This document shows positions 34,416 to 43,964 of a stretch of 64,000 bases of DNA, piece by piece. A model generated the notes under the pieces. That model had not been told where the DNA came from. It searched no databases and saw nothing but the letters and a program-made list of their open reading frames with translations. Source of the DNA: Brevibacterium sp. CS2 (GTDB lineage Bacteria; Actinomycetota; Actinomycetes; Actinomycetales; Brevibacteriaceae); contig NZ_CP040020.1 in assembly GCF_005280295.1 (NCBI RefSeq), positions 1,364,001 through 1,428,000 of the forward strand, in the 5' to 3' direction. Within the stretch, counting starts at the first letter, position 1. Every line of letters starts with the position of its first letter. The position numbers were made by a program, and so were the translations under genes.

Positions 34416-35882
34416 GTGACCGACTTTCCAGCACCGAAGGACTGGAAGATGTACATCGGCGGCGAATGGGTCGATGCCGCCGACGGCTCCCGCACCGACG
34501 TCATCACCCCGATCGACCGCAACCAGGTCGTCGCCACCGTGCCCGACGGCAAGGCCGAGGACGCCGACCGCGCCGTCGCCGCCGCCCGCGCGGCCTTCCC
34601 CGCATGGGCCGGCCTCCACTTCAAGGAGCGCCAGAAGCTCATCCTCCGCTGCGCCGACGCGCTCGAGTCGGCCACCGAGGAGCTCGCCCAGCTCACCGCG
34701 CTCGACACCGGCAACGCGATCCGCACCCAGGCCCGCCCGGAGACCGGCGTGCTCGTCGACCTGTTCCGCTACATGGGCGGCGTCGCCGGCGAGGTCAAGG
34801 GCGTCACCCTGCCGGCCGGCGACGGCGACCTCCACTACACCAAGCGCGAACCGCTCGGTGTGGTCGCTGGCATCCTGCCGTGGAACTCACCGCTGATGAT
34901 CGCGGCGTTCAAGACCCCGGCCGCACTCACCGCCGGCAACACCCTCGTGCTCAAGAGCGCCGAGGACGCGCCCCTGACGATCGTCAAGATGGCCGAGATC
35001 ATCGGCGACATCCTGCCCCCCGGCGTCTTCAACGTCGTCACCGGCAAGGGCTCGGTGATCGGTGAGGCGCTCGTCCAGCATCCGGACGTCGACAAGGTGT
35101 CCTTCACCGGGTCCACCGGGGTCGGCCGCCACGTCGCGGAGGTCGCCGGCAAGCGCCTCGCCCACTCCTCGATGGAGCTCGGCGGCAAGAGCCCGAACAT
35201 CATCTTCCCGGACTCGAACACCGATGACGTGCTCGACCAGGTGCTCCTCGCCACCCGGTTCGCCCGCCAGGGCCAGTCGTGCACCATGGGCTCGCGCCTG
35301 TTCCTCCATACCGAGATCTACGACGACTTCCTCGGCAGGCTCGTCGAGCGGATCAAGGGGATGAAGGTCGGCGACCCGCGCGACGAGGCGAGCGACATCG
35401 GCTGCGTCATCAATGAGAAGCAGCACCGGCAGATCGCGGACTACATCGAGCTCGGCAAGTCGATGGACGGTGTCGAGATCGCCTACGACGGCGCGGACGA
35501 CCTCGAGGTCGGCGAGCCCGGCTTCTACCACGCGCCGGTCGTGTTCTCGAAGGCGAAGAACGAGTGGAAGACGAGCCAGGAGGAGATCTTCGGCCCCGTC
35601 CTCTCGGTGATCCCGTGGACCACCGAGGACGAGGTCGTGGAGATGGCCAACGACAGCGACTTCGGGCTCGCAGCCTTCGTGTTCTGCCGCGACATCGACA
35701 AGGCGCTGCGGATGGCGGACCGGATCGAGTCCGGCTGGGTGCAGATCAACCAGGGCGGCGGGCAGGTCGTCGGCCAGTCCTACGGCGGGTACAAGACCTC
35801 CGGGTTCGGCCGCGAGGCCTCGCTCGAGGGCATGCTCGAGGGCTTCACCCAGATCAAGCAGATCAACGTCAAGATCCGCTGA
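34416..35882 (+). CDS. NAD-dependent aldehyde dehydrogenase
   Basis: A 488-residue aldehyde dehydrogenase. The nucleophile Cys lies in RQGQSCTMGSRLFLH, the general-base Glu in MELGGKSPNIIF and the cofactor-loop residues in GILPWNSPLMIAAFKT and SFTGSTGVGRHVA. The C-terminal GGYKTSGFGREASLEGM is typical of the betaine/amino-aldehyde branch. The GTG at 34416 has AGAGGA 5 bp upstream. It follows a 3-hydroxyisobutyrate dehydrogenase-type gene, suggesting a two-step hydroxy acid to acid pathway; it lacks the motifs of CoA-acylating methylmalonate-semialdehyde dehydrogenase. Confidence 0.92.
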   Translation: MTDFPAPKDWKMYIGGEWVDAADGSRTDVITPIDRNQVVATVPDGKAEDADRAVAAARAAFPAWAGLHFKERQKLILRCADALESATEELAQLTALDTGNAIRTQARPETGVLVDLFRYMGGVAGEVKGVTLPAGDGDLHYTKREPLGVVAGILPWNSPLMIAAFKTPAALTAGNTLVLKSAEDAPLTIVKMAEIIGDILPPGVFNVVTGKGSVIGEALVQHPDVDKVSFTGSTGVGRHVAEVAGKRLAHSSMELGGKSPNIIFPDSNTDDVLDQVLLATRFARQGQSCTMGSRLFLHTEIYDDFLGRLVERIKGMKVGDPRDEASDIGCVINEKQHRQIADYIELGKSMDGVEIAYDGADDLEVGEPGFYHAPVVFSKAKNEWKTSQEEIFGPVLSVIPWTTEDEVVEMANDSDFGLAAFVFCRDIDKALRMADRIESGWVQINQGGGQVVGQSYGGYKTSGFGREASLEGMLEGFTQIKQINVKIR

Positions 35883-35891
35883 GCCGAGGGC

Positions 35892-35930
35892 CGCTCGCAC
35901 GCTCGTCCCGAGTCGGGCGGTGTGCGAGCG
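35892..35930 (+). terminator. Nested hairpin after the aldehyde dehydrogenase
   Basis: CGCTCGCAC (35892-35900) pairs with GTGCGAGCG (35922-35930), and an inner CCCG-AGT-CGGG hairpin fills the loop. It starts 10 bp after the stop codon. Confidence 0.6.
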
Positions 35931-35980
35931 ACCGCCGCTCATCCCGGTCACCCGGGCACACGGGCACCGGTGGAGCGAAC

Positions 35981-36006
35981 CACATCGATGTGATTCCGGG
36001 TAGAAT
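35981..36006 (+). promoter_or_regulatory. Palindrome CACATCGATGTG and TAGAAT -10 element
   Basis: A perfect 12-bp palindrome (35981-35992) lies 8 bp before a -10 element TAGAAT (36001-36006), covering the spacer and -35 region of the DUF3263 promoter. A repressor bound there would block transcription. Confidence 0.45.
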
Positions 36007-36034
36007 GGCCGCATCCGAACAGAAGGCAGGTGGC

Positions 36035-36328
36035 ATGGCGCACGTGGAGTCGGGCGCGCACGGCGGCGGTGATGCACCGCACGGCGAGCTCAGCACGCTC
36101 GAAGTCGCGGTTCTCGAGTTCGAGCGCCGCTGGTACACCTACGGCGGAGCGAAGGACCACGCGATCCGCGAGCGCTTCGACATGTCCGCCGCGTCGTACT
36201 TCCAGGTGCTGAACTCCCTGCTCGAGAACCCCGCGGCCTACGTCGCGGACCCGATCCTCATCAAGCGACTGCGGCGGATCCGTGACAGTCGACAGCGCCA
36301 CCGCGCACAGGCCCGGATCGCGAGGTAA
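36035..36328 (+). CDS. DUF3263 protein
   Basis: A 97-residue small cytoplasmic protein. The DUF3263 core is FERRWYTYGGAKDHAIRERF followed by a helix pair MSAASYFQVLNSLLENP and a basic tail IKRLRRIRDSRQRHR. The helical, basic character suggests a nucleic-acid-binding protein, but no function is established. I start at ATG 36035 (AGAAGG site upstream); ATG 36005 overlaps the -10 element and is unlikely. It is 2 bp upstream of the LytR_C gene, and the order DUF3263, LytR_C, CspA, GroEL recurs in actinobacteria as I remember it. Confidence 0.8.
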   Translation: MAHVESGAHGGGDAPHGELSTLEVAVLEFERRWYTYGGAKDHAIRERFDMSAASYFQVLNSLLENPAAYVADPILIKRLRRIRDSRQRHRAQARIAR

Positions 36329-36330
36329 CC

Positions 36331-36918
36331 GTGGCCGACTACCCCAAGGACGAGTTCGACGACCTGCCGGCGACCGGCAGGAAGGGCGCGCATCGGCGCG
36401 ACGGCGGCCCGACCTCGCAGGCCGGGGCGCTCGCGCTCATCGCGATCCTCGCGATCGCCGCGCTGCTCCTCGTGTTCGGTGCGATCAACATCATCCGCAC
36501 CTCGGCCGGCGACCCGGAGGAGAAGATCGCCGAGCCCACCGCTACCGCCGAGCCCACGAGCGAGGAAACGACTGAGGAGCCCTCCGTCGACATCGACGCG
36601 GTGGAGAAGACGGCCGCGGTCGCCGTCCTCAACGCCTCGGGCGTGTCCGGCGCGGGCTCCGCTTTCGGCGAGGCCGTCGAGGGCGCCGGCTGGACCGTGG
36701 CGCAGGTCGGCAACCACACGACGGCGGACACCGTGTCCTCGATCCACTACTCCGATCCGGAGTTCGAGGCCGAGGCGCAGGCGCTCGCCGAGCTGCTCGG
36801 GGTCACCGATGTCGAGGAGTCCGAGGAGTTCACGGACGACATCACCGTCGTCGTCTGCTCGGACATCGCGAACGATCCGCCGACTGCCGATGGGGCCGCG
36901 GAGGACCCCGGCGCCTGA
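36331..36918 (+). CDS. LytR C-terminal domain membrane protein
   Basis: A 195-residue single-pass protein. A charged cytoplasmic N-terminus (about 33 residues) precedes a membrane helix (GALALIAILAIAALLLVFGA), then a Thr/Glu/Pro-rich stalk and an extracytoplasmic LytR_C domain with VAVLNASGVSGAGSAFGEAV and the ending DITVVVCSDIAND. LytR_C domains accompany LytR-CpsA-Psr phosphotransferases that attach polymers to peptidoglycan, but the catalytic LCP domain is absent here. The GTG start at 36331 is 2 bp after the DUF3263 stop. Confidence 0.85.
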   Translation: MADYPKDEFDDLPATGRKGAHRRDGGPTSQAGALALIAILAIAALLLVFGAINIIRTSAGDPEEKIAEPTATAEPTSEETTEEPSVDIDAVEKTAAVAVLNASGVSGAGSAFGEAVEGAGWTVAQVGNHTTADTVSSIHYSDPEFEAEAQALAELLGVTDVEESEEFTDDITVVVCSDIANDPPTADGAAEDPGA

Positions 36919-37220
36919 GCCGCGGATCCCCGCGCTCATAGCCCTGACCTGGGCCGACTCCGTCCATTTCGCGGCAAGCCCGCTTGTCCTGAAGTGGGTC
37001 CGGATGCGGCGGTTCTCCGAATGTTCATCAAGGCGGCTTGTGTTCCTCCGGGTGCGCGTCTAGGATGGGGAGCAGTCAACTGAGGCCCGTCGTGGCTTCC
37101 GGTAGAAGTTTTCAGCCGCGTGCACAGCACCGGCGGTGAATGAAGTATCGGCGTCATCTCGAAGTTTCAGGGGCTGATTCAATGCGCATCACGCGCGCTC
37201 ACAGCTGTTTTGGAGAAATA
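36919..37220 (+). other. Leader region of the cold-shock gene
   Basis: 302 bp without a convincing gene. The last 140 bp are clearly less GC-rich than the surroundings, which fits a long 5' untranslated region of a cspA-type message that can refold with temperature. Promoter elements could not be placed with confidence. Confidence 0.4.
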
Positions 37221-37424
37221 ATGGCGCAAGGTACTGTCAAGTGGTTCAATGCCGAAAAGGGATACGGTTTCATCACCGTTGACGGCAGCGAGCAGGACGT
37301 CTTCGTCCACTGGTCCGCGATCCAGATGGACGGATACCGTTCGCTGGAAGAGGGCCAGCAGGTCGAGTTCGAGGTCGGCCAGGGCGACAAGGGTCCGCAG
37401 GCGGAGTCCGTGACTCTGGCCTGA
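37221..37424 (+). CDS. cspA: Cold-shock protein CspA family
   Basis: A 67-residue single cold-shock domain protein. RNP1 is GYGFITV and RNP2 is VFVHWSAI, with the starting pattern [13 protein letters not shown]. It binds single-stranded RNA and DNA and melts RNA structure at low temperature. The start at 37221 has a GGAGAA site; the upstream 27 in-frame codons belong to the leader. It lies just upstream of groEL but separated by a CIRCE operator, so the two are probably separate transcription units. Confidence 0.95.
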   Translation: MAQGTVKWFNAEKGYGFITVDGSEQDVFVHWSAIQMDGYRSLEEGQQVEFEVGQGDKGPQAESVTLA

Positions 37425-37451
37425 TCGGCCGACAGACGGTGAACCGGGGCA

Positions 37452-37478
37452 TTTGTACTCGGTGGGGGAGAGTGCTAA
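37452..37478 (+). promoter_or_regulatory. CIRCE operator (HrcA-binding site) upstream of groEL
   Basis: TTTGTACTC-N9-GAGTGCTAA. The right arm is a perfect CIRCE half-site, the left arm matches 7 of 9 positions and the 9-bp spacer is canonical. It lies 143 bp before groEL, implying HrcA control of heat induction. hrcA itself is outside the window. Confidence 0.88.
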
Positions 37479-37495
37479 ATCTAGTACTGGTGTGA

Positions 37496-39247
<1,752 letters not shown>

Positions 39248-39283
39248 TCTGCGACGCACACCAGCGCTGACTCCGGTCGGCAC

Positions 39284-39313
39284 GGGGGCGAGGTCGCACG
39301 CGACCTCGCCCCC
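39284..39313. terminator. Strong hairpin after groEL
   Basis: GGGGGCGAGGTCGC (39284-39297) and its perfect complement (39300-39313) form a 12-13 bp usable stem. It serves groEL and the convergent DUF1707 gene. Confidence 0.8.
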
Positions 39314-39350
39314 ACTGCATTCATCGGTGCGGTACCTGCACCGGCCGCGC

Positions 39351-40034
39351 TCACTCGAGCCGGCGGTCGATCTCCCGGCGGCGGGCGCGGCGCTCGGCGC
39401 GGCTGGAGCGCGGCTCGTAGCGGAACGCGCTCGGATTCGATTCGATCTCGGCCTGCGCACGGGGATCGCCCAGCCGGGCGCGCGCCCGGGTGGTGAGCAT
39501 CTCCCGCCGCCTGCGGATGATCGAGCTCCGCGAGGACACGGTGGTGATGACGCTGATCCCGGTGCCGAGGATGACGAAGGCCGGCCAGAAGAAGATCAGA
39601 CTGCCGGCGACGAAGCACGTCACCGCCCAGATGAGCACGGTGATGAGGGACGGGGTGGCCGCTCCGACGATCGCCTTCCGCACGTCCTCCCGGTACAGCT
39701 CGACCGCCGCGGCGTCGATCGCCTCGGGCGTGGTCGGGGTGCCGGAGTACTCGTCGAGCGCCTCGAGCTCCGGGCGCACCAGGGTGCCGGTGCCGGGCGG
39801 CCCGCCGTCGGGGCGGATGAGGTCCTCGACGAGCGGCACGGCCTCGCCCAGCCGGCGCAGGCCGGCGGCGGCGTCGAGCCGCTCGCCGTGCTCGGTGATG
39901 TCGAGCAGGCCCTCGGCGAGTGCGGAGTTGAGGATCTCGAACACCGCGTTGCGGTCCATGTCGGAGGCCCGGAGCTCGCCCTCGGAGCGCGGGTCCGCGC
40001 TGAAGGACGACCATGCCGAGCTGTCGAGAGCCAT
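39351..40034 (-). CDS. DUF1707 (SHOCT-like) domain membrane protein
   Basis: A 227-residue protein. The N-terminal DUF1707 domain has the typical LRASDMDRNAVFEILNSAL and DITEHGERLDAA pattern (residues 22-60). A linker follows, then two membrane helices around residues 125-165 (ITVLIWAVTCFVAGSLIF, FVILGTGISVITTV) and a basic cytoplasmic tail. These proteins are common small membrane or adaptor proteins in actinobacteria with no established activity. It diverges from the TauE-type gene across only 39 bp. Confidence 0.8.
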   Translation of the reverse strand: MALDSSAWSSFSADPRSEGELRASDMDRNAVFEILNSALAEGLLDITEHGERLDAAAGLRRLGEAVPLVEDLIRPDGGPPGTGTLVRPELEALDEYSGTPTTPEAIDAAAVELYREDVRKAIVGAATPSLITVLIWAVTCFVAGSLIFFWPAFVILGTGISVITTVSSRSSIIRRRREMLTTRARARLGDPRAQAEIESNPSAFRYEPRSSRAERRARRREIDRRLE

Positions 40035-40060
40035 ACGCCCAGACTACTCCCGCACCGGGC

Positions 40061-40066
40061 TACCAT
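40061..40066 (+). promoter_or_regulatory. -10 element (TACCAT) for the TauE/SafE-type gene
   Basis: TACCAT ends 7 bp before the GTG at 40074, so the transcript would be leaderless or nearly so. The divergent DUF1707 promoter must share the same 39-bp gap. Confidence 0.35.
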
Positions 40067-40073
40067 CGAGGGC

Positions 40074-40832
40074 GTGGATCTCGTCGTCGTGCTCATCGTG
40101 CTGTTCGTGTTCGTCGGAGCTCTCATGCAGCGCACCACCGGCATGGGCTTCGCGCTCGTCGCCGGACCGTTCCTCGTCGTCCTCCTCGATCCGGTGCCCG
40201 GCGTCGTGCTCGTCAACTTCTGCGGCGTCGTCTCCTCCTCCATCGTCATGGCCCGGACGTTCCGGGAGATCCAGTGGCCGCGGGTCTGGGTGCTCGCCGT
40301 CGGGGCGCTGCTGGGGACAGTGCCGGGCGCACTCCTCACCACGGTCCTGCCCGGCTGGGCGGTCCACGTGTTCATCGGCGTGCTCATCGTCGCCGCGCTC
40401 ACCGCCTCGCTGCTCGGGAGCCGCTACGCCCCGCCGGTCGCACCGTCCACCGCGCGCACCGGCACAGCCGGGTTCGTCTCCGGGTTCATGAGCGGCTCGG
40501 CCGGGGTTGGCGGACCGGCCGTGAGCGTCTACGCGATCATGACGCGCTGGGACCAGCGCAGCTTCGCGGCGACTCTGCAGCCGTACTTCATCATCGCCGG
40601 GATCGGAGCGATCGCGGCGAAGATCCTCTTTGACGGCGCCCACGCGGTGCCGCAGCTGCAGGCCGGGATCTGGGGGAGCATCATCGCCGCGCTCGTGCTC
40701 GGACAGGTGGCCGGGGAGCTCCTGTCCCGCGTCATGCCGGTGCACATCGCACGGATCATCATGATCACCCTCGCTTTCGGCGGCGGCATCCTCACCCTCG
40801 TCATCGGACTCACCGAGCTCGCCGGCCGCTGA
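40074..40832 (+). CDS. Sulfite exporter TauE/SafE-family permease
   Basis: A 252-residue membrane protein with about eight helices and the twin-repeat pattern of the TauE/SafE (DUF81) family. TGMGFALVAGPFLVVLLDPV occurs near the N-terminus, and the second repeat contains SGFMSGSAGVGGPAVSVYAI. Members export sulfite, sulfoacetate or other sulfur or organic anions; the substrate is not identifiable here. GTG 40074 is the first plausible start after the -10 element and leaves a membrane helix beginning at once. Confidence 0.85.
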   Translation: MDLVVVLIVLFVFVGALMQRTTGMGFALVAGPFLVVLLDPVPGVVLVNFCGVVSSSIVMARTFREIQWPRVWVLAVGALLGTVPGALLTTVLPGWAVHVFIGVLIVAALTASLLGSRYAPPVAPSTARTGTAGFVSGFMSGSAGVGGPAVSVYAIMTRWDQRSFAATLQPYFIIAGIGAIAAKILFDGAHAVPQLQAGIWGSIIAALVLGQVAGELLSRVMPVHIARIIMITLAFGGGILTLVIGLTELAGR

Positions 40833-40948
40833 GCCGCCCGGGGCTCGATACCGGGCCGCAGTGCAGGTGGGGCACAGATCGCTGCCAGGTTGACCACGGA
40901 TAATCGAGGCAGTCCGCTCGATCCGTCAACACCATGGAGAGGTACGCA

Positions 40949-41755
40949 ATGGGATACGTGTTCGTGGCCCTGCTCGTCATCGTCGGCGTGGCCTTCTACG
41001 TCGGCTCGCGACGGGAGCGGAACCGGGCACTCGAACAGCGCAGGGCCGAGCTCGAGCTCGTCAAGGGCACCGCGGCCGAGGACGTCACCGCCTACGGCGA
41101 GGAGGTCGCCGACCTCGACATCGTCACCGCCGGGGTCGAGCTCGACGAGGGCGGCCGGCAGGACTACCAGCGGGCGATCGACGCCTACGACACCGCCAAG
41201 GAGACCCTCGAGAAGGTCGACGATCCCGAGGACATCCGCCACGTCACCGAGGCGATCGAGGACGGTCGCTACGCCGCCAAGTGCGTGCGCGCCCGGGTCG
41301 AGGGCAAGCCCCTGCCGGTGCGCCGTCCGCCCTGCTTCTTCAACCCCCAGCACGGCCCCTCGACGCAGGACATCGACTGGGCGCCGGTGGGCGGCCGCCC
41401 CCGTCCCGTGCCCGTGTGCGCCGCCGACGCCGAGCGCGTCGCCGTCGGCGCGGAGCCCGCGGTCCGCAAGGTCGCCACCGGCGACGGCCGCACGCGCCGC
41501 GCCTACTGGGAGGCCGGCCCGGCCTACGCGGAATACAACCGCGGCTACTTCAACTCCTACGCCGGCTCCGGCCTGCTGCCCGGCGTCCTCATGGGCGCGA
41601 TGATGTTCGGCGGCTTCGGCGGCGGCTGGGACGGCTCCTACGATGCCGGCTACCAGGACGGGTTCGGCGCCGGCGAGGGCGGCGGCGAGGACATGGGCGG
41701 CGGATTCGGCGAGGACATGGGCGACATGGGCGGCGGATTCGACTTCGGGTTCTGA
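40949..41755 (+). CDS. Uncharacterised membrane-anchored protein with Gly/Asp-rich tail
   Basis: A 268-residue protein not assigned to a known family. One membrane helix (MGYVFVALLVIVGVAFYVGS) is followed by a charged helical region with DYQRAIDAYDTAKETLEKV, then a central part with two Cys (KCVRAR, PPCFFNPQHG) and a C-terminal 60-residue tail made almost entirely of Gly, Asp, Glu, Phe and Met. The tail resembles the flexible GGG-F ends of TPM/YgcG-type proteins. The start at 40949 has GAGAGG 6 bp upstream. Location is probably the membrane with most of the protein in the cytoplasm. Confidence 0.72.
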   Translation: MGYVFVALLVIVGVAFYVGSRRERNRALEQRRAELELVKGTAAEDVTAYGEEVADLDIVTAGVELDEGGRQDYQRAIDAYDTAKETLEKVDDPEDIRHVTEAIEDGRYAAKCVRARVEGKPLPVRRPPCFFNPQHGPSTQDIDWAPVGGRPRPVPVCAADAERVAVGAEPAVRKVATGDGRTRRAYWEAGPAYAEYNRGYFNSYAGSGLLPGVLMGAMMFGGFGGGWDGSYDAGYQDGFGAGEGGGEDMGGGFGEDMGDMGGGFDFGF

Positions 41756-41864
41756 GTCCCGAGCGCGCAGACGCGGCGGGCGCTACCCTGGAAGCACCGC
41801 ATGCATGTCCCCGCCGCACGCATCCTGCGCCGGCGGCCCCGAGTCCGGAAGGTCAGCACCCGTC

Positions 41865-42080
41865 ATGGAGTCAATCGAGATCCGGGATGAGAGCATCACC
41901 CTCGGTCAGGTCCTCAAGCTCCACGGGGTGGCCGAGAACGGGGCGCTCGCCAAGCAGCTCATCGCCGGCGGTGAGGTGTCCGTCAACGGCGAGGTGGACA
42001 CCCGGCGCGGCCGGAGCATCGCTCCCGGGGACTCCGTGTCCGTCCTCGGCATCTCCTTCACCGTGGTCCGCGCGGAATAA
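41865..42080 (+). CDS. S4-domain RNA-binding protein (YaaA/RqcP-like size)
   Basis: A 71-residue protein consisting of one S4 RNA-binding domain: ITLGQVLKLHGVAENGALAK, then QLIAGGEVSVNGEVDTRRGR and a final beta strand. Small S4 proteins bind structured RNA, and related ones act on the ribosome (RqcP, YbcJ type). No partner is visible. Its stop codon TAA ends at 42080, exactly next to the convergent PspAB stop at 42081, so there is no spacer for separate terminators. Confidence 0.85.
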   Translation: MESIEIRDESITLGQVLKLHGVAENGALAKQLIAGGEVSVNGEVDTRRGRSIAPGDSVSVLGISFTVVRAE

Positions 42081-42659
42081 CTACTGCCCGGCCATCCCGG
42101 GGGCGTCCCACACCGGCGACCACTTCGAGAGGTCGTCCTCGATGCGGAGCTCGGAGGACACGATGCCCCGGATCTGGATCTCGAGCGCGGTGTCGCGCCG
42201 GTGCGGTCCGGTCTGCACGAACGGGTAGAAGGTGCCGCGCTTGTAGAGGTAGACGAGTGCGGCGCGCGTGCCGTCGGCATCGGCGAGGTAGAGCGCCGAG
42301 CACAGGAGCATCGGCCCGAAGCCCTGGTTCTCGAGCGAGGAATTCACCGCGTGGACGTTGGTGACGAGGTTCGAGGTGTCCGCGTGCGCATCCGTGATGA
42401 CCTGCCAGGTGTACCCGAAGCCGTCGTTCTCCTGCCGGACCGTGCAGTCCGGGTCCTTGGCGATCAGCGCGCGGCTCTCCTGCTCGACCTGCGCGAAGGC
42501 GCCGCCCTCGACCTCCCGGAAGGCCACGGAGGCGGTGCCGGTGGGGCGCAGACCGGTGGCGGCCTCGAGCGTGAGGACAGCCGGCGGCAACGCGAAGAGG
42601 TCGTCGAGGTTCGCCTTTTTGGGCGAGCTGCGACCGAGCAGGGCGTCGAAGAATCCCAT
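42081..42659 (-). CDS. PspA-associated protein PspAB
   Basis: A 192-residue soluble protein of the PspAB family, recognised by GFFDALLGRSSPKKANLDDL at the N-terminus and the length. It ends with LRIEDDLSKWSPVWDAP. PspAB usually sits with pspA, pspAA and an htpX peptidase, as here, and is thought to link the phage-shock response to membrane proteolysis. The start at 42659 has an AAAGGGG site. It is 11 bp downstream of htpX and is the last gene of the operon. Confidence 0.85.
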   Translation of the reverse strand: MGFFDALLGRSSPKKANLDDLFALPPAVLTLEAATGLRPTGTASVAFREVEGGAFAQVEQESRALIAKDPDCTVRQENDGFGYTWQVITDAHADTSNLVTNVHAVNSSLENQGFGPMLLCSALYLADADGTRAALVYLYKRGTFYPFVQTGPHRRDTALEIQIRGIVSSELRIEDDLSKWSPVWDAPGMAGQ

Positions 42660-42670
42660 CGGGACCCCTT

Positions 42671-43585
42671 TCACATCGGGCGGGAGAGATCCTCGGAGAT
42701 CTGCTGGAGCTGGGCGAGGCGCTTCTCCAGGCTGGGGTGCGTGCTCAGCAGCTGCACGACGTCGCGGCCGTTGATCGCCGGGACGAGTGCCAGGTGGTTG
42801 GCGCCGGAGGCGGCGCGGAGGTCCTGGGCGGGGATCCGGCCCATCTCACCGCTGATCTTCGTCAGCGCCGAGGCGAGCGTCGAGGGGCTGCCGGTGAGGT
42901 AGGCGGCCGCGCGGTCGGCGGCGAGCTCCCGGTAGCGGGAGAGGACCCGCATGAGGACGAAGCTCAGGGCGTAGACGACCACACCGACGAGCATCATGGC
43001 GAGCTGGATCGGGATGCCGCCGGTGTTGGAGTTCCCGCGGCCGCGCCCGCCGGAGTAGAGGAAGCTGCGCATCATCAGCCCGGCGACGACACCGGTGACG
43101 CCGGCGACCGTCATCACCGTGACGTCGCGGTGCGCGACGTGGGACAGCTCGTGGGCGAGGACGGATTCGACCTCCGCCGGCTCGAGCTGCTCGAGCAGTC
43201 CGCGGGTCACGCACACCACGGAGTGGTCCGGCGAGCGCCCGGTGGCGAAGGCGTTGGGCACCGGGGAGTCGGAGTAGGCGACCCGGGGCTTCGTCGAGTC
43301 GGCCAGCTGGCACAGCCGGTCGACCATGACGTGGAGCTCCGGCGCCTCCTCCGGCGTGACGACGCGGGCGCGCATCGACTTGAGCGCGATCGAGTCGGAG
43401 AAGTACCACTGGAAGAAGAAGATCCCGACGCTGATGAGGAGCGCCAGGATCGCTCCGGCGGCGCTCCTCCCCAGGATCCACCAGATCGCGAGGATGAGGA
43501 CGACGTAGATCAGCCCGTTGAGGAACACGGTGAGGCCCATGCGGAACGACAGTCCGCGGTCCTTGATGAATCGCGAGGTGGCCAT
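42671..43585 (-). CDS. htpX: HtpX-family M48 membrane zinc metallopeptidase
   Basis: A 304-residue membrane peptidase that degrades misfolded membrane proteins. Two helices near the N-terminus precede the zinc motif HELSHVAHRD (HExxH) near residue 148; the third ligand is probably the Glu in YRELAADRAAAYLTG. Two more hydrophobic stretches flank it. The C-terminal STHPSLEKRLAQLQQI is typical of HtpX. I start at ATG 43585, since upstream in-frame sequence is Pro/Arg-rich and not conserved-looking. It lies between pspAA and pspAB. Confidence 0.92.
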   Translation of the reverse strand: MATSRFIKDRGLSFRMGLTVFLNGLIYVVLILAIWWILGRSAAGAILALLISVGIFFFQWYFSDSIALKSMRARVVTPEEAPELHVMVDRLCQLADSTKPRVAYSDSPVPNAFATGRSPDHSVVCVTRGLLEQLEPAEVESVLAHELSHVAHRDVTVMTVAGVTGVVAGLMMRSFLYSGGRGRGNSNTGGIPIQLAMMLVGVVVYALSFVLMRVLSRYRELAADRAAAYLTGSPSTLASALTKISGEMGRIPAQDLRAASGANHLALVPAINGRDVVQLLSTHPSLEKRLAQLQQISEDLSRPM

Positions 43586-43679
43586 GGAGTCGAGCGGCCT
43601 GCTTCCTGTGGTGTGGCGGCCCGCCCCGGCCGGCGCCGGGGCGGTGGACGGTGACGCGGGGGGACCGCGCGCCGCGGGC

Positions 43680-43964
43680 TCAGGCGGGGTCGGGGAGGAA
43701 GCCCTCGCCGGTGAGCAGCCGGCGGATGTCGTCGATCTCGGCATCCGGGTAGGGGATGACGATGTCGGACCCGCCGAGGAAGTCCTCGGAGACCGGCTGC
43801 GCATGGTCGTAGATGTACTGGCGGAGCGTCTCGAGCGCGCGGTGCACGTGCTCGGCATCGCCGGACTCGACGGCCTCCTCGACCTCGGCGTCGTACTTCT
43901 GCAGGGTGTCCTGCTCGACGTCGGCGACGTCGAACTGGCCCTCACCCATGATGCGGACGATCAC
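43680..43964 (-). CDS. PspA-associated protein PspAA
   Basis: A 94-residue soluble protein of the PspAA family with the start pattern MIVRIMGEGQFDV and a conserved acidic helix DAEVEEAVESGD. The C-terminus reads PYPDAEIDDIRRLLTGEGF. Its GTG start overlaps the pspA stop by 4 bp (GTGA), so synthesis is coupled to PspA. The family is known mainly from its constant company with PspA in actinobacteria and archaea; biochemistry is not established. Confidence 0.85.
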   Translation of the reverse strand: MIVRIMGEGQFDVADVEQDTLQKYDAEVEEAVESGDAEHVHRALETLRQYIYDHAQPVSEDFLGGSDIVIPYPDAEIDDIRRLLTGEGFLPDPA

